Origin: Novosphingobium sp.
GTDB lineage: Bacteria > Pseudomonadota > Alphaproteobacteria > Sphingomonadales > Sphingomonadaceae
Assembly: GCA_028697875.1 (NCBI GenBank)
Contig: JAQVEQ010000182.1
Coordinates: forward strand, 1-5,642
Length of the DNA: 5,642 nucleotides
Direction of reading: 5' to 3'
Of the stretch, positions 1 through 5,030 are shown piece by piece. Every line of letters starts with the position of its first letter. Position 1 is the first letter of the stretch. The notes beneath the pieces were generated by a model. The model was not told the origin of the DNA, did no database searches, and worked only from the letters and a program-made list of their open reading frames with translations. The position numbers and the translations under genes were made by a program.

Positions 1-407
1 AACTGCGCGAGACGTTCCTGCCGGTGGCGGTACGGATCGACTACCAGAGTTTCCCCCTCTTCACCGACCGGGAGGACTTCCTCAAGGTCTACGAGGAAAT
101 GGCCTGCCATGAAGGAGTCTACGACATCCATCATGCCACCAATGCCGAAATCGAATTGACGGGCGCGGACACGGCGGCAGGCAAATGGTCGCTCAATTTC
201 CGCACGATCCTGCTTGCCAGCCGTTCGGTGACGCGCCTCGCGGTGGAGTACGAGGATACCTATCGCAAGAAGGACGGGCGCTGGTGGATCGAGACGTCGC
301 GCAGTCGCGTCACCTCGGTGATGACCGAGATCATCGGCGAAGACGGAACGCCCAAATTCGTCGCCTGGGGCGAAGTGCCGGAATCGGCGCCGGAAGACGC
401 CGCCTGA
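1..407 (+). CDS. SnoaL/NTF2-like domain protein, 5'-truncated by window edge
   Basis: This is the C-terminal ~135 residues of a small cone-fold (nuclear transport factor 2 / SnoaL-like) protein. The reading frame is open to the window edge (codons from position 3: LRETFLP...). The GTG at 24 is therefore probably an internal valine in a run of the type 'LRETFLP-V-RIDYQSF', and the true start lies upstream. Visible family traits are an N-terminal RIDYQSFPLF stretch, a central HHATNAEIEL strand, and a late KKDGRWWIETSRSRV segment, where such proteins usually carry an aromatic-rich strand. Family members include polyketide cyclases, dehydratases, steroid isomerases and many uncharacterised proteins, so no reaction can be assigned. 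The stop TGA (405-407) lies 6 bp from the stop of the converging amidohydrolase gene. It is on the opposite strand from the main cluster, so membership in the same pathway is only possible, not shown. Confidence 0.8.
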   Translation, partial: LRETFLPVAVRIDYQSFPLFTDREDFLKVYEEMACHEGVYDIHHATNAEIELTGADTAAGKWSLNFRTILLASRSVTRLAVEYEDTYRKKDGRWWIETSRSRVTSVMTEIIGEDGTPKFVAWGEVPESAPEDAA

Positions 408-413
408 GCCCGG

Positions 414-2147
414 TCACGCGGGAACCGGCTGGTTCCCCCTGACCACCCGGCCCGGTCTGGCGCCGGTTGCCCGGTCGTTGCGCCGGATCACTTCGCCCGA
501 ACAGATCGTCGCGACATACCCCTTGGCCAACTGGTCGAGCCTGCGCCCGCCACCCGGCAGGTCGTGGCGGATCACCGGGGCGGGCAGGTGCATGGCGTCG
601 AGATCGAGCACGTTGACGTCCGCCTTGTAACCGGGGGCCAGCCGCCCGCGATCCTGCAGCCCGACGGTATCCGCCGGCCGCGCCGTCAGCGCGCGGATCG
701 CCTGGGCCAGCGAGAGGCGCGGCCCGTCGCGGTCGCGCACCCAGTAGGTCAGCAGGAAAGTCGGGTAGCTCGCATCGCAGATCGCCGAATAGTGCGCGCC
801 GCCGTCGCCCAGCCCCAGCACTGCGTCGGGGTGGTTCATGATCTCGTAGATCGCGTCGAAATTGCCTTGGTAGTAATTGCCCAGCGCAGCGTAGAGCATG
901 CCGTGCCCGTCGCCGTTTTCGCCCATCAGCAGCTCGAAGGCGACCTCTTCCGGCGAGCGCCCCTGCGCACGGGCCTGCGCCCCGACGCTGGTCTCGAGCG
1001 GGGGTTCGTAATTGGGCGGATCGCTCAAAGGGAAGATCCAGTCCCAGTTGCGCGTCATCAGCGCCAGCGGGTTGTTCTGGTGCGGCTGTTCGGCAAACAG
1101 CCGGGCCTGGAATTCCGGATCGCGCAAGTGAACGAGCTTTTCCGCCAGCGGCAGATCGGCAATCGCCTCGTAACTCGGGCACAGCGAGAAAGGATGGCTG
1201 GACAGTTCGAAGCCGCAGATCATTCCCACCGGGCGCGGCAGGATCTGGGGGGCGATGGACAGCCCGCGTGCGTTCGCCTCTTCGACCACGCGCAGGGCAT
1301 CGCGGAAAACCGGCTCGCCGGTGTTGGAGCTTCCCAGTGTGAAAGTCGCCGGACGGCCGCAGCTCTCGGCCACCGCGACGAGGTGTTCCAGCTCGGAAGG
1401 CCAGCTCTGCATCGGGGAGTCGAGCACCATCTGCAGCACTCCCTTGCCGGTGTCGCGCATGGCGGAGGCGATGGCTTTCAGTTCCGCATCGTCGGCGGCG
1501 TAGCTCGGGATATTCTCGCCCGCCTTGGTGCGGTGGATCAGCAGGCGCGACGTGGCGAAGCCGATCGCCCCGGCGTCGAGCGCCTCGCGGGCAAGGCCGC
1601 GCATCCGTTCAAGGTCTTCGGGCGTCGCCGGTTCGCGTTTGGCCCCGCGCTCGCCCATCGCATAGACGCGCAAGGGGCTGTGCGGGAGGAGGGCGGCGAC
1701 GTCGATATCGCGCGGGCGCGATTCCAGTGCGTCGAGGTATTGGGGGAAGGTCTCCCAGTCCCATGGCAGCCCTTCGGCCATGACCACGCCGGGGATATCC
1801 TCCACCCCTTCCATTACGCGGATCAGGCTGTCGTGGTCTTCGGCGCGGCAAGGGGCGAAGCCGACGCCGCAATTGCCGGTGATGACGGTCGTCACGCCGT
1901 GGGAGGAGGAGGGCGTGAGTTCCTCCGACCAGATCGCCTGCCCGTCGTAATGGGTATGGATGTCGACGAAGCCCGGCGTGACGATCAGCCCGGCTGCATC
2001 GATGACTTCGCCGGCGTCGCCTTCGAAACGCTCGCCGATCCAGGCGATCCGGTCGCCGGTGACGGCGACGTCGCCCACGAAGGGCGCGCCGCCGCTGCCG
2101 TCAACGACAGTCCCGCCACGAATGAGCAGGTCGCAGGCGGATGTCAC
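414..2147 (-). CDS. N-acyl-D-amino-acid deacylase-like amidohydrolase (amidohydrolase_3 type)
   Basis: A cytoplasmic metal-dependent hydrolase of the amidohydrolase superfamily, 577 residues, with no signal peptide seen. The N-terminal DLLIRGGTVVDG strand (6-17) and C-terminal GYKADVNVLDLD form the usual beta-sandwich. The barrel carries TPGFVDIHTHYDG with the HxH metal pair at H64/H66, then GNCG with C93 (the cysteine ligand position of D-aminoacylases), VYAMGERG, and GDGGAH with D448, the expected catalytic aspartate. The two histidines that complete the metal site in the Alcaligenes D-aminoacylase (there in 'THxR' and 'SHHK'-like motifs) are not evident: the matching stretches read GVLQMVLDS (~236-244) and PATFTLGSS (~266-273). 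Specificity is therefore unknown. The GTG start at 2147-2145 is chosen because it begins the family N-terminus and overlaps the Coq4-like stop by 4 nt (GTGA), with GAGG 7 nt upstream. The longer frame upstream is antisense-like shadow over the Coq4 gene. It is the last gene of the minus-strand cluster. Confidence 0.9.
   Translation of the reverse strand: MTSACDLLIRGGTVVDGSGGAPFVGDVAVTGDRIAWIGERFEGDAGEVIDAAGLIVTPGFVDIHTHYDGQAIWSEELTPSSSHGVTTVITGNCGVGFAPCRAEDHDSLIRVMEGVEDIPGVVMAEGLPWDWETFPQYLDALESRPRDIDVAALLPHSPLRVYAMGERGAKREPATPEDLERMRGLAREALDAGAIGFATSRLLIHRTKAGENIPSYAADDAELKAIASAMRDTGKGVLQMVLDSPMQSWPSELEHLVAVAESCGRPATFTLGSSNTGEPVFRDALRVVEEANARGLSIAPQILPRPVGMICGFELSSHPFSLCPSYEAIADLPLAEKLVHLRDPEFQARLFAEQPHQNNPLALMTRNWDWIFPLSDPPNYEPPLETSVGAQARAQGRSPEEVAFELLMGENGDGHGMLYAALGNYYQGNFDAIYEIMNHPDAVLGLGDGGAHYSAICDASYPTFLLTYWVRDRDGPRLSLAQAIRALTARPADTVGLQDRGRLAPGYKADVNVLDLDAMHLPAPVIRHDLPGGGRRLDQLAKGYVATICSGEVIRRNDRATGARPGRVVRGNQPVPA
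420..437. terminator. Possible hairpin terminator of the SnoaL-like gene, inside the converging gene's 3' end
   Basis: GGGAACC (420-426) and GGTTCCC (431-437) form a 7-bp stem with a GGCT tetraloop, 12 nt after the SnoaL-like stop. It is encoded within the last codons of the opposite amidohydrolase. No T-tract follows on either strand, so intrinsic termination is uncertain. Its location at a 6-bp convergent junction makes a bidirectional role reasonable. Confidence 0.35.
2144..2147 (-). promoter_or_regulatory. GTGA stop/start overlap, translational coupling of amidohydrolase to Coq4-like gene
   Basis: The TGA of the Coq4-like gene (2146-2144) shares two bases with the GTG start of the amidohydrolase (2147-2145). 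A GAGG at 2158-2155 is 7 nt upstream. Such overlaps usually mean that the downstream gene is read by terminating ribosomes. Confidence 0.7.
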
Positions 2148-2995
2148 TCGGCGGCCTCGAGCAGATGCTCCTGCTTGCCGTCCGATGCCCAGAAAGCGCC
2201 TTCGCGCTCGGTATCCACGTCCACCGCCCCGCGCACGCCGAGGAAAGCGCGGGCTTCTTCCAGGGGCAGGTGGAAGGCAGGCTCCAGCTTCTTCATGAAC
2301 AGGGCGTCGCTTTCCTGCCCGACTTTCATGCCGCGCTGGATCGCGTTGACCGCCGTCGGCCAGATCTGCGGATAGTGCAGGATCGTCCGCACGGTGTAGC
2401 GCAGCGAACCGAAGATCTGGATCAGGCTGACTTCCGCCGCCAGTTCGGGGTTCTTGATGAACTTGAAGACGTTGGTCAGGCGGTACCAGTAGGGGACCAG
2501 CTCGCCCATGAAATTGAACCCGCCGCCGCACAGGATGTGTTCGAAATCATGCGTCTGGCCGGAACGCAGGTTGTAGAACTGGAACTGCGTCTTCGGCTCC
2601 ACCCACGGGGTGATCTGAATCTCGTAGTTTCCTTCCGTGATCCACGAGTAGAAGGTCCCGCCCAGTGATCCCGGCGCGTATTCCTTGAAATCGTCGATGC
2701 TGTAGGTCGAATAGAACCCTTCCTTGAACCAGGCATCGAGTTCGGGGTTCACCTTGCGTTCGTCCTCGAACATCTGCTCGATCCTGTCGTAGTCGCGCAG
2801 CGAATCGAGGATCGGCAGAAGCTGGTGCATTTCGACCTGCGGCGGCATGTCCGAGCCGTTCTTGCGCAGCAGGATCATCGCCAGCCAATCGCGCAGTGCC
2901 GCGTTGTTGAGGTACTTCGACGAGGAGACGAGAACGCTGCTCGGCGTCTCGACCGGGAACCAGTTACGGGCGAGGTAGGGGGTGTCGTCAGCCAT
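2144..2995 (-). CDS. Coq4-family protein (ubiquinone biosynthesis protein COQ4-like)
   Basis: A 283-residue protein of the COQ4 family. The diagnostic signature HDxxH-x11-E is complete: H149, D150, H153 and E165 in HDFEHILCGGGFNFMGEL, the predicted divalent-metal site. Upstream are a helical region with NPELDAWFKEGFYSTY (83-98) and a strand-like stretch GGTFYSWI. Eukaryotic COQ4 is needed for coenzyme Q synthesis, where it is linked to oxidative decarboxylation at ring C1. The bacterial homologues are mostly uncharacterised. Length is near that of the eukaryotic proteins, allowing for their targeting peptide. The ATG at 2995 is preferred to the upstream in-frame ATG at 3049 because GGAGAG lies 5 nt before it and the upstream start would overlap the dioxygenase gene by about 40 nt. 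It sits between an oxygenase (13-nt gap) and the amidohydrolase (4-nt overlap), with no ubi genes in view, so a role on a pathway-specific substrate is inferred as likelier than housekeeping ubiquinone synthesis. Confidence 0.88.
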   Translation of the reverse strand: MADDTPYLARNWFPVETPSSVLVSSSKYLNNAALRDWLAMILLRKNGSDMPPQVEMHQLLPILDSLRDYDRIEQMFEDERKVNPELDAWFKEGFYSTYSIDDFKEYAPGSLGGTFYSWITEGNYEIQITPWVEPKTQFQFYNLRSGQTHDFEHILCGGGFNFMGELVPYWYRLTNVFKFIKNPELAAEVSLIQIFGSLRYTVRTILHYPQIWPTAVNAIQRGMKVGQESDALFMKKLEPAFHLPLEEARAFLGVRGAVDVDTEREGAFWASDGKQEHLLEAAE

Positions 2996-3000
2996 CTTTT

Positions 3001-3006
3001 CTCTCC
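3001..3006 (-). promoter_or_regulatory. Ribosome binding site GGAGAG of Coq4-like gene
   Basis: Minus-strand GGAGAG lies 5 nt before the ATG at 2995, in the 13-nt gap after the dioxygenase stop. It favours this ATG over the one 54 nt upstream. Confidence 0.7.
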
Positions 3007-3008
3007 AC

Positions 3009-3872
3009 TTAATCCAGGACCAGTTCCTTGCCGCCGGAGCCCCAGGCACTGATGCGCGGGTCGCCGATTTCGAACTGCGGCAGGAGGTCGAAGAAGCTTT
3101 TCTTCGCGCAGACGATCCGCTGCAGCCGGCGCGGATGCATGCCGGAAAGGTCGCAGCGCGAATGCTGGGTGGCGATATTGTCCCAGATCACGAGGTCGCC
3201 GTTGTTCCAGTAATGGCGGTAGATCCGGTCTTCGCGATAGAGTTCGTCGAACAGGGCCTTGAGCAGCGCGTCGCTCTCTTCCTGCGGCATGCCTTCGATC
3301 CGTGCGGTCTGCATGTAGTTGATGTAGAGCACGGGTTCGCCGGTGCGCGGGCTGGGGATGATTACAGGGCGCGTCTGCTGCGGCAGGAAATCCGGCGTGT
3401 CGTATTGCACCGCACGGTGCGACTGGACCACCGCGATCGGGGTCACGGCTTCGCGCCCGGCGATCTTGTCGGCCAGTTCCCTGGGCAGTTCGCGCGCGGT
3501 ATCGACGCCGTTGACGAAAGCGGTCCAGCTCTGGCCGTCGTTCACTTCGACTGCGTGGAGCGAGATGACCTTGAACGGTTCCTCGGTAAAGGCGAGGTCG
3601 CTGTGCCAGGTCAGCGCCGCCGAACCGAGGTTGCCGTCGCTCGACAGTTCGCGGAATTCGCCCTTGGAGCCGAGCACCGGCCCGAACAGCGCCATCAGTT
3701 TCGCGTGGTCGTCTTCGCTCACCGACTGGTTGCGGAACACGATCAGCTTATACTCGTCGAGCAGCTGGGGCAGGCGCTCTTCCAGGCCCTCGGGCAGGGG
3801 CCATTCCAGCTTCACGTCCACTTCCACGCCAAACGGTTCGATCGGCGTTTCCGCCCAGGCTTGCCGCGTCAT
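3009..3872 (-). CDS. TauD/TfdA-family Fe(II)/2-oxoglutarate-dependent dioxygenase
   Basis: A 287-residue cytoplasmic non-haem iron oxygenase that should couple decarboxylation of 2-oxoglutarate to hydroxylation of an organic substrate. The facial triad is clear: H90 and D92 in LTWHSDLAF, and distal H237 in DNIATQHSR. R248 is 11 residues after H237, the spacing of the 2-oxoglutarate-binding arginine in E. coli TauD, and T117 matches the TauD 2-oxoglutarate-contacting threonine (27 after the first His). R252 sits where TauD has its sulfonate-binding arginine, which allows but does not prove an anionic substrate. The N-terminus EYKLIVFRNQSVSEDDHAKL (40-59) is typical. The ATG at 3872 is chosen because GGGAGAG lies 8 nt upstream. 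A longer frame opens at a TTG at 3905, but that codon lies in the predicted promoter -10. It is the first gene of the three-gene unit ending with the amidohydrolase, and has its own copy of the 29-bp promoter/operator element. Confidence 0.93.
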   Translation of the reverse strand: MTRQAWAETPIEPFGVEVDVKLEWPLPEGLEERLPQLLDEYKLIVFRNQSVSEDDHAKLMALFGPVLGSKGEFRELSSDGNLGSAALTWHSDLAFTEEPFKVISLHAVEVNDGQSWTAFVNGVDTARELPRELADKIAGREAVTPIAVVQSHRAVQYDTPDFLPQQTRPVIIPSPRTGEPVLYINYMQTARIEGMPQEESDALLKALFDELYREDRIYRHYWNNGDLVIWDNIATQHSRCDLSGMHPRRLQRIVCAKKSFFDLLPQFEIGDPRISAWGSGGKELVLD

Positions 3873-3880
3873 CGAATCAA

Positions 3881-3887
3881 CTCTCCC
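3881..3887 (-). promoter_or_regulatory. Ribosome binding site GGGAGAG of dioxygenase gene
   Basis: Minus-strand GGGAGAG lies 8 nt before the ATG at 3872. It decides the start in favour of this ATG over the in-frame TTG at 3905. Confidence 0.7.
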
Positions 3888-3903
3888 AATCTGTGCTTGA
3901 TCC

Positions 3904-3920
3904 AACGGTATTTAACCGTT
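3904..3920. repeat. Inverted repeat AACGGT-N5-ACCGTT, candidate repressor site
   Basis: Two perfect 6-bp arms are separated by ATTTA and overlap the predicted -10 of the dioxygenase promoter. The total length (17 bp) fits the dyads bound by TetR-family dimers. The right copy keeps CGGTA and TACCG arms with a 3-bp centre. Assignment to the adjacent TetR protein is inferred from position only. Confidence 0.6.
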
Positions 3921-3934
3921 CGATTTGAGTCAAG
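3906..3934 (-). promoter_or_regulatory. 29-bp promoter/operator element, left copy (upstream of dioxygenase gene)
   Basis: This is the second copy of the element, differing from the right copy at one base (A instead of T at 3914). Minus-strand TTGACT (3933-3928) and TACCGT (3910-3905) are 17 bp apart. The predicted start of transcription is near 3898, giving a short leader of about 26 nt that contains the GGGAGAG ribosome site. The inverted repeat here is AACGGT-N5-ACCGTT (3904-3920), and TTGAGTCAA (3925-3933) is retained. Its presence in a 120-bp gap between co-directional genes implies that the dioxygenase/Coq4-like/amidohydrolase unit has its own promoter. Confidence 0.72.
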
Positions 3935-3992
3935 GTGCAGTGAACGGCGCGCATGGCGCGGGGGTGCTTCGCCGGTCCCGCAAGCCGCGGTT

Positions 3993-4853
3993 TCAGCCCT
4001 TCGCCGCAGCGAACTTTTCCATCAGGGCGATATAGTCGCGATCGTGCAGGGCCACGTCCATGAAGCCGGGCTTGTGCGGCGGGATGCGTCCATATTCGTC
4101 GCCGCCGACCATTTCGACGTAGCCTTCCTCCTGCAGCTTCTTCAGCATCTCCCAGCCGGCCATCATCATCCCCCGGATCAGGAGGCCAGCCCAGACTTTC
4201 AGCTTGAGCCCGACCTGCGTATCGCCCCGCGCGCCGGGATGGCCGATGTCCATCAGCGGGAGAGGGACGTTGTCCGCCACGTACTGGATCTGGTCGGGCG
4301 GCAGCAGGCAGACGAAATACATGTCCGCGCCGGCTTCGGCATAGGCCAGCCCGCGTTCGATCACCTCGTCGACAGTGCCGCCGTTGAACATCGTGTCGGT
4401 GCGGCCGATCACGCAGAAATCGGCGTCGCGGCGGGCGTCGACCGCAGCCTTGATCCGGTCGGTCATTTCCCCGGTGCTGACCAGGGCGTCGTTCCTGTAC
4501 ATGTGCTTCGGATTGCGCGAATCCTCGAGATGGATCGCGGCGATCCCCGCCCGCTCGAAGGTCTGGACCGTGCGGTAGACGTTGAGCAGGCTTTCCCCGC
4601 CCTGGTCGGCGTCGCAGATCACCGGAATATCGACCACATCGGCGATCCGGCGGGCGCTTTCGACCATTTCGCTGGGGCTGACGAGGCCATGGTCGGGAAC
4701 GGCGTAATTGATCGCGCCAAGCGAGTAGCCGCCGCAGTAGATGGCCGGAAAACCCATCGATTCGACAAGGCGGGCAAAACCCGGAAACGAAGCTTCGGGG
4801 ATGACGATTTCACCCGGCTGGGCGAGCAGTTCCCGAAATTTTCTGGCCGACAT
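3993..4853 (-). CDS. Isocitrate lyase/PEP mutase superfamily enzyme
   Basis: A 286-residue cytoplasmic Mg-dependent TIM-barrel enzyme related to 2-methylisocitrate lyase, PEP mutase, phosphonopyruvate hydrolase and oxaloacetate hydrolase. Family marks in order are: FPGFARLVESMGFPAIYCGG (23-42), VPVICDADQGG-type metal loop with D81 and D83, AGIAAIHLEDS (102-112), and GRTDT at the position of the usual ARTDA. Key deviation: the mobile catalytic loop, K(R/K)CGH in true isocitrate and methylisocitrate lyases, reads RNPKHMY (113-119) and lacks the catalytic cysteine, so those two reactions are unlikely. The DAD loop is followed by QGG rather than the more common TGYG. The C-terminus (GWEMLKKLQEEGY and onward) is longer than the barrel core. 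The ATG at 4853 has GGGAG 8 nt upstream, the same arrangement as the dioxygenase gene. It is first in the minus-strand cluster, divergent from the TetR gene and preceded by its own copy of the 29-bp element and a ~100-nt leader. Confidence 0.9.
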   Translation of the reverse strand: MSARKFRELLAQPGEIVIPEASFPGFARLVESMGFPAIYCGGYSLGAINYAVPDHGLVSPSEMVESARRIADVVDIPVICDADQGGESLLNVYRTVQTFERAGIAAIHLEDSRNPKHMYRNDALVSTGEMTDRIKAAVDARRDADFCVIGRTDTMFNGGTVDEVIERGLAYAEAGADMYFVCLLPPDQIQYVADNVPLPLMDIGHPGARGDTQVGLKLKVWAGLLIRGMMMAGWEMLKKLQEEGYVEMVGGDEYGRIPPHKPGFMDVALHDRDYIALMEKFAAAKG

Positions 4854-4861
4854 CCTTCATT

Positions 4862-4866
4862 CTCCC
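4862..4866 (-). promoter_or_regulatory. Ribosome binding site GGGAG of PEP mutase-like gene
   Basis: Minus-strand GGGAG has 8-nt spacing to the ATG at 4853, the same spacing as the dioxygenase gene. It supports this start. Confidence 0.65.
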
Positions 4867-4875
4867 ACTTGCAGC

Positions 4876-4910
4876 GGCCGGGGGTGCGCCGGCGGGACGA
4901 TGCCCCGGCC
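4876..4910. repeat. 8-bp GC hairpin in the leader of the PEP mutase-like gene
   Basis: GGCCGGGG (4876-4883) and CCCCGGCC (4903-4910) are perfect inverted arms around a 19-nt loop, which itself contains the self-complementary CGCCGGCG (4887-4894). It falls in the predicted ~105-nt leader, about 10 nt before the ribosome site. It could be a leader structure affecting translation or RNA stability. There is no T-run to make it a standard terminator. Confidence 0.45.
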
Positions 4911-4965
4911 TGTTCACCGGACCTGTTGTTTGCTGATTGCCTGACGGTTTCCCGCGATGGATGGG

Positions 4966-4994
4966 CGGTATTTTACCGTTCGATTTGAGTCAAG
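4966..4994 (-). promoter_or_regulatory. 29-bp promoter/operator element, right copy (upstream of PEP mutase-like gene)
   Basis: This copy matches the element at 3906-3934 at 28 of 29 positions. On the minus strand it offers TTGACT (4993-4988) and TACCGC (4970-4965) separated by 17 bp, which would start transcription near 4958 and leave a leader of about 105 nt before the ATG at 4853. CGGTA-TTT-TACCG (4966-4978) is a perfect inverted repeat over the -10 side, and TTGAGTCAA (4985-4993) is a palindrome over the -35. The exact -10 is uncertain because an A/T-rich TAAAAT also lies inside the element. Being 36 bp before the TetR start, it could serve both directions. Confidence 0.72.
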
Positions 4995-5015
4995 CGTGCA
5001 AACCGGCGCGGGGCT

Positions 5016-5023
5016 GCTATAGG
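5016..5023 (+). promoter_or_regulatory. Candidate -10 of the TetR gene (GCTATA), possibly leaderless
   Basis: GCTATAGG lies 7 bp before the ATG at 5031. GCTANA resembles the housekeeping -10 described for alphaproteobacteria such as Caulobacter. With the usual 6-8 bp from -10 to start, transcription would begin at or within a base or two of the ATG, giving a leaderless or near-leaderless mRNA. No good -35 is seen 16-18 bp upstream. An AGGG at 5021-5024 with 6-nt spacing could alternatively be a weak ribosome site of a longer transcript. Confidence 0.4.
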
Positions 5024-5030
5024 GCGTGCG

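Larger units (their letters stand above)
4854..5030. other. Divergent regulatory intergenic region (177 bp)
   Basis: This is the longest gene-free stretch. From right to left it holds the GCTATA box of the TetR gene, the 29-bp promoter/operator, about 55 bp without recognised signals, the GC hairpin and the ribosome site of the PEP mutase-like gene. No small ORF with a convincing start is seen. Confidence 0.65.

Noticed and set aside
564..2375. Long open frame on the + strand (603 codons) opposite the amidohydrolase and the end of the Coq4-like gene
   Set aside because: It shows the same shadow pattern: arginine/alanine-rich with no domain, while the opposite strand encodes conserved HTH and GDGGAH motifs.
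2148..2531. N-terminal extension of the amidohydrolase frame to 2531
   Set aside because: The extra 128 residues overlap the Coq4-like coding region in another frame and look like shadow sequence. The GTG at 2147 begins the normal family N-terminus.
3832..3842. Possible third operator half-site (AACGGTTCGAT, one mismatch to part of the 29-bp element)
   Set aside because: It is inside the dioxygenase coding region, encodes conserved-looking residues IEPF, lacks the second arm and the TTGAGTCAA part, and is short enough to be chance.
3873..3905. TTG start giving an 11-residue longer dioxygenase
   Set aside because: The codon lies inside the predicted -10/operator, and a good ribosome site lies between it and the ATG at 3872.
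3948..3981. Weak hairpins (CGCGC-ATG-GCGCG and GCGGG-N14-CCCGC) after the PEP mutase-like stop, as a terminator
   Set aside because: The stems are only 5 bp in very GC-rich DNA and no T-run follows, so they could easily be chance. Read-through into the dioxygenase unit cannot be excluded.
4944..4949. ACGGTT near the right operator as an extra half-site
   Set aside because: It is only six bases, with no partner arm at the right spacing.
2982..4988. Long open frame on the + strand (668 codons) opposite the dioxygenase and PEP mutase-like genes
   Set aside because: It is antisense to two clear family members, runs through the intergenic promoters and has no recognisable domain. GC-rich third positions on the coding strand create such open shadows.
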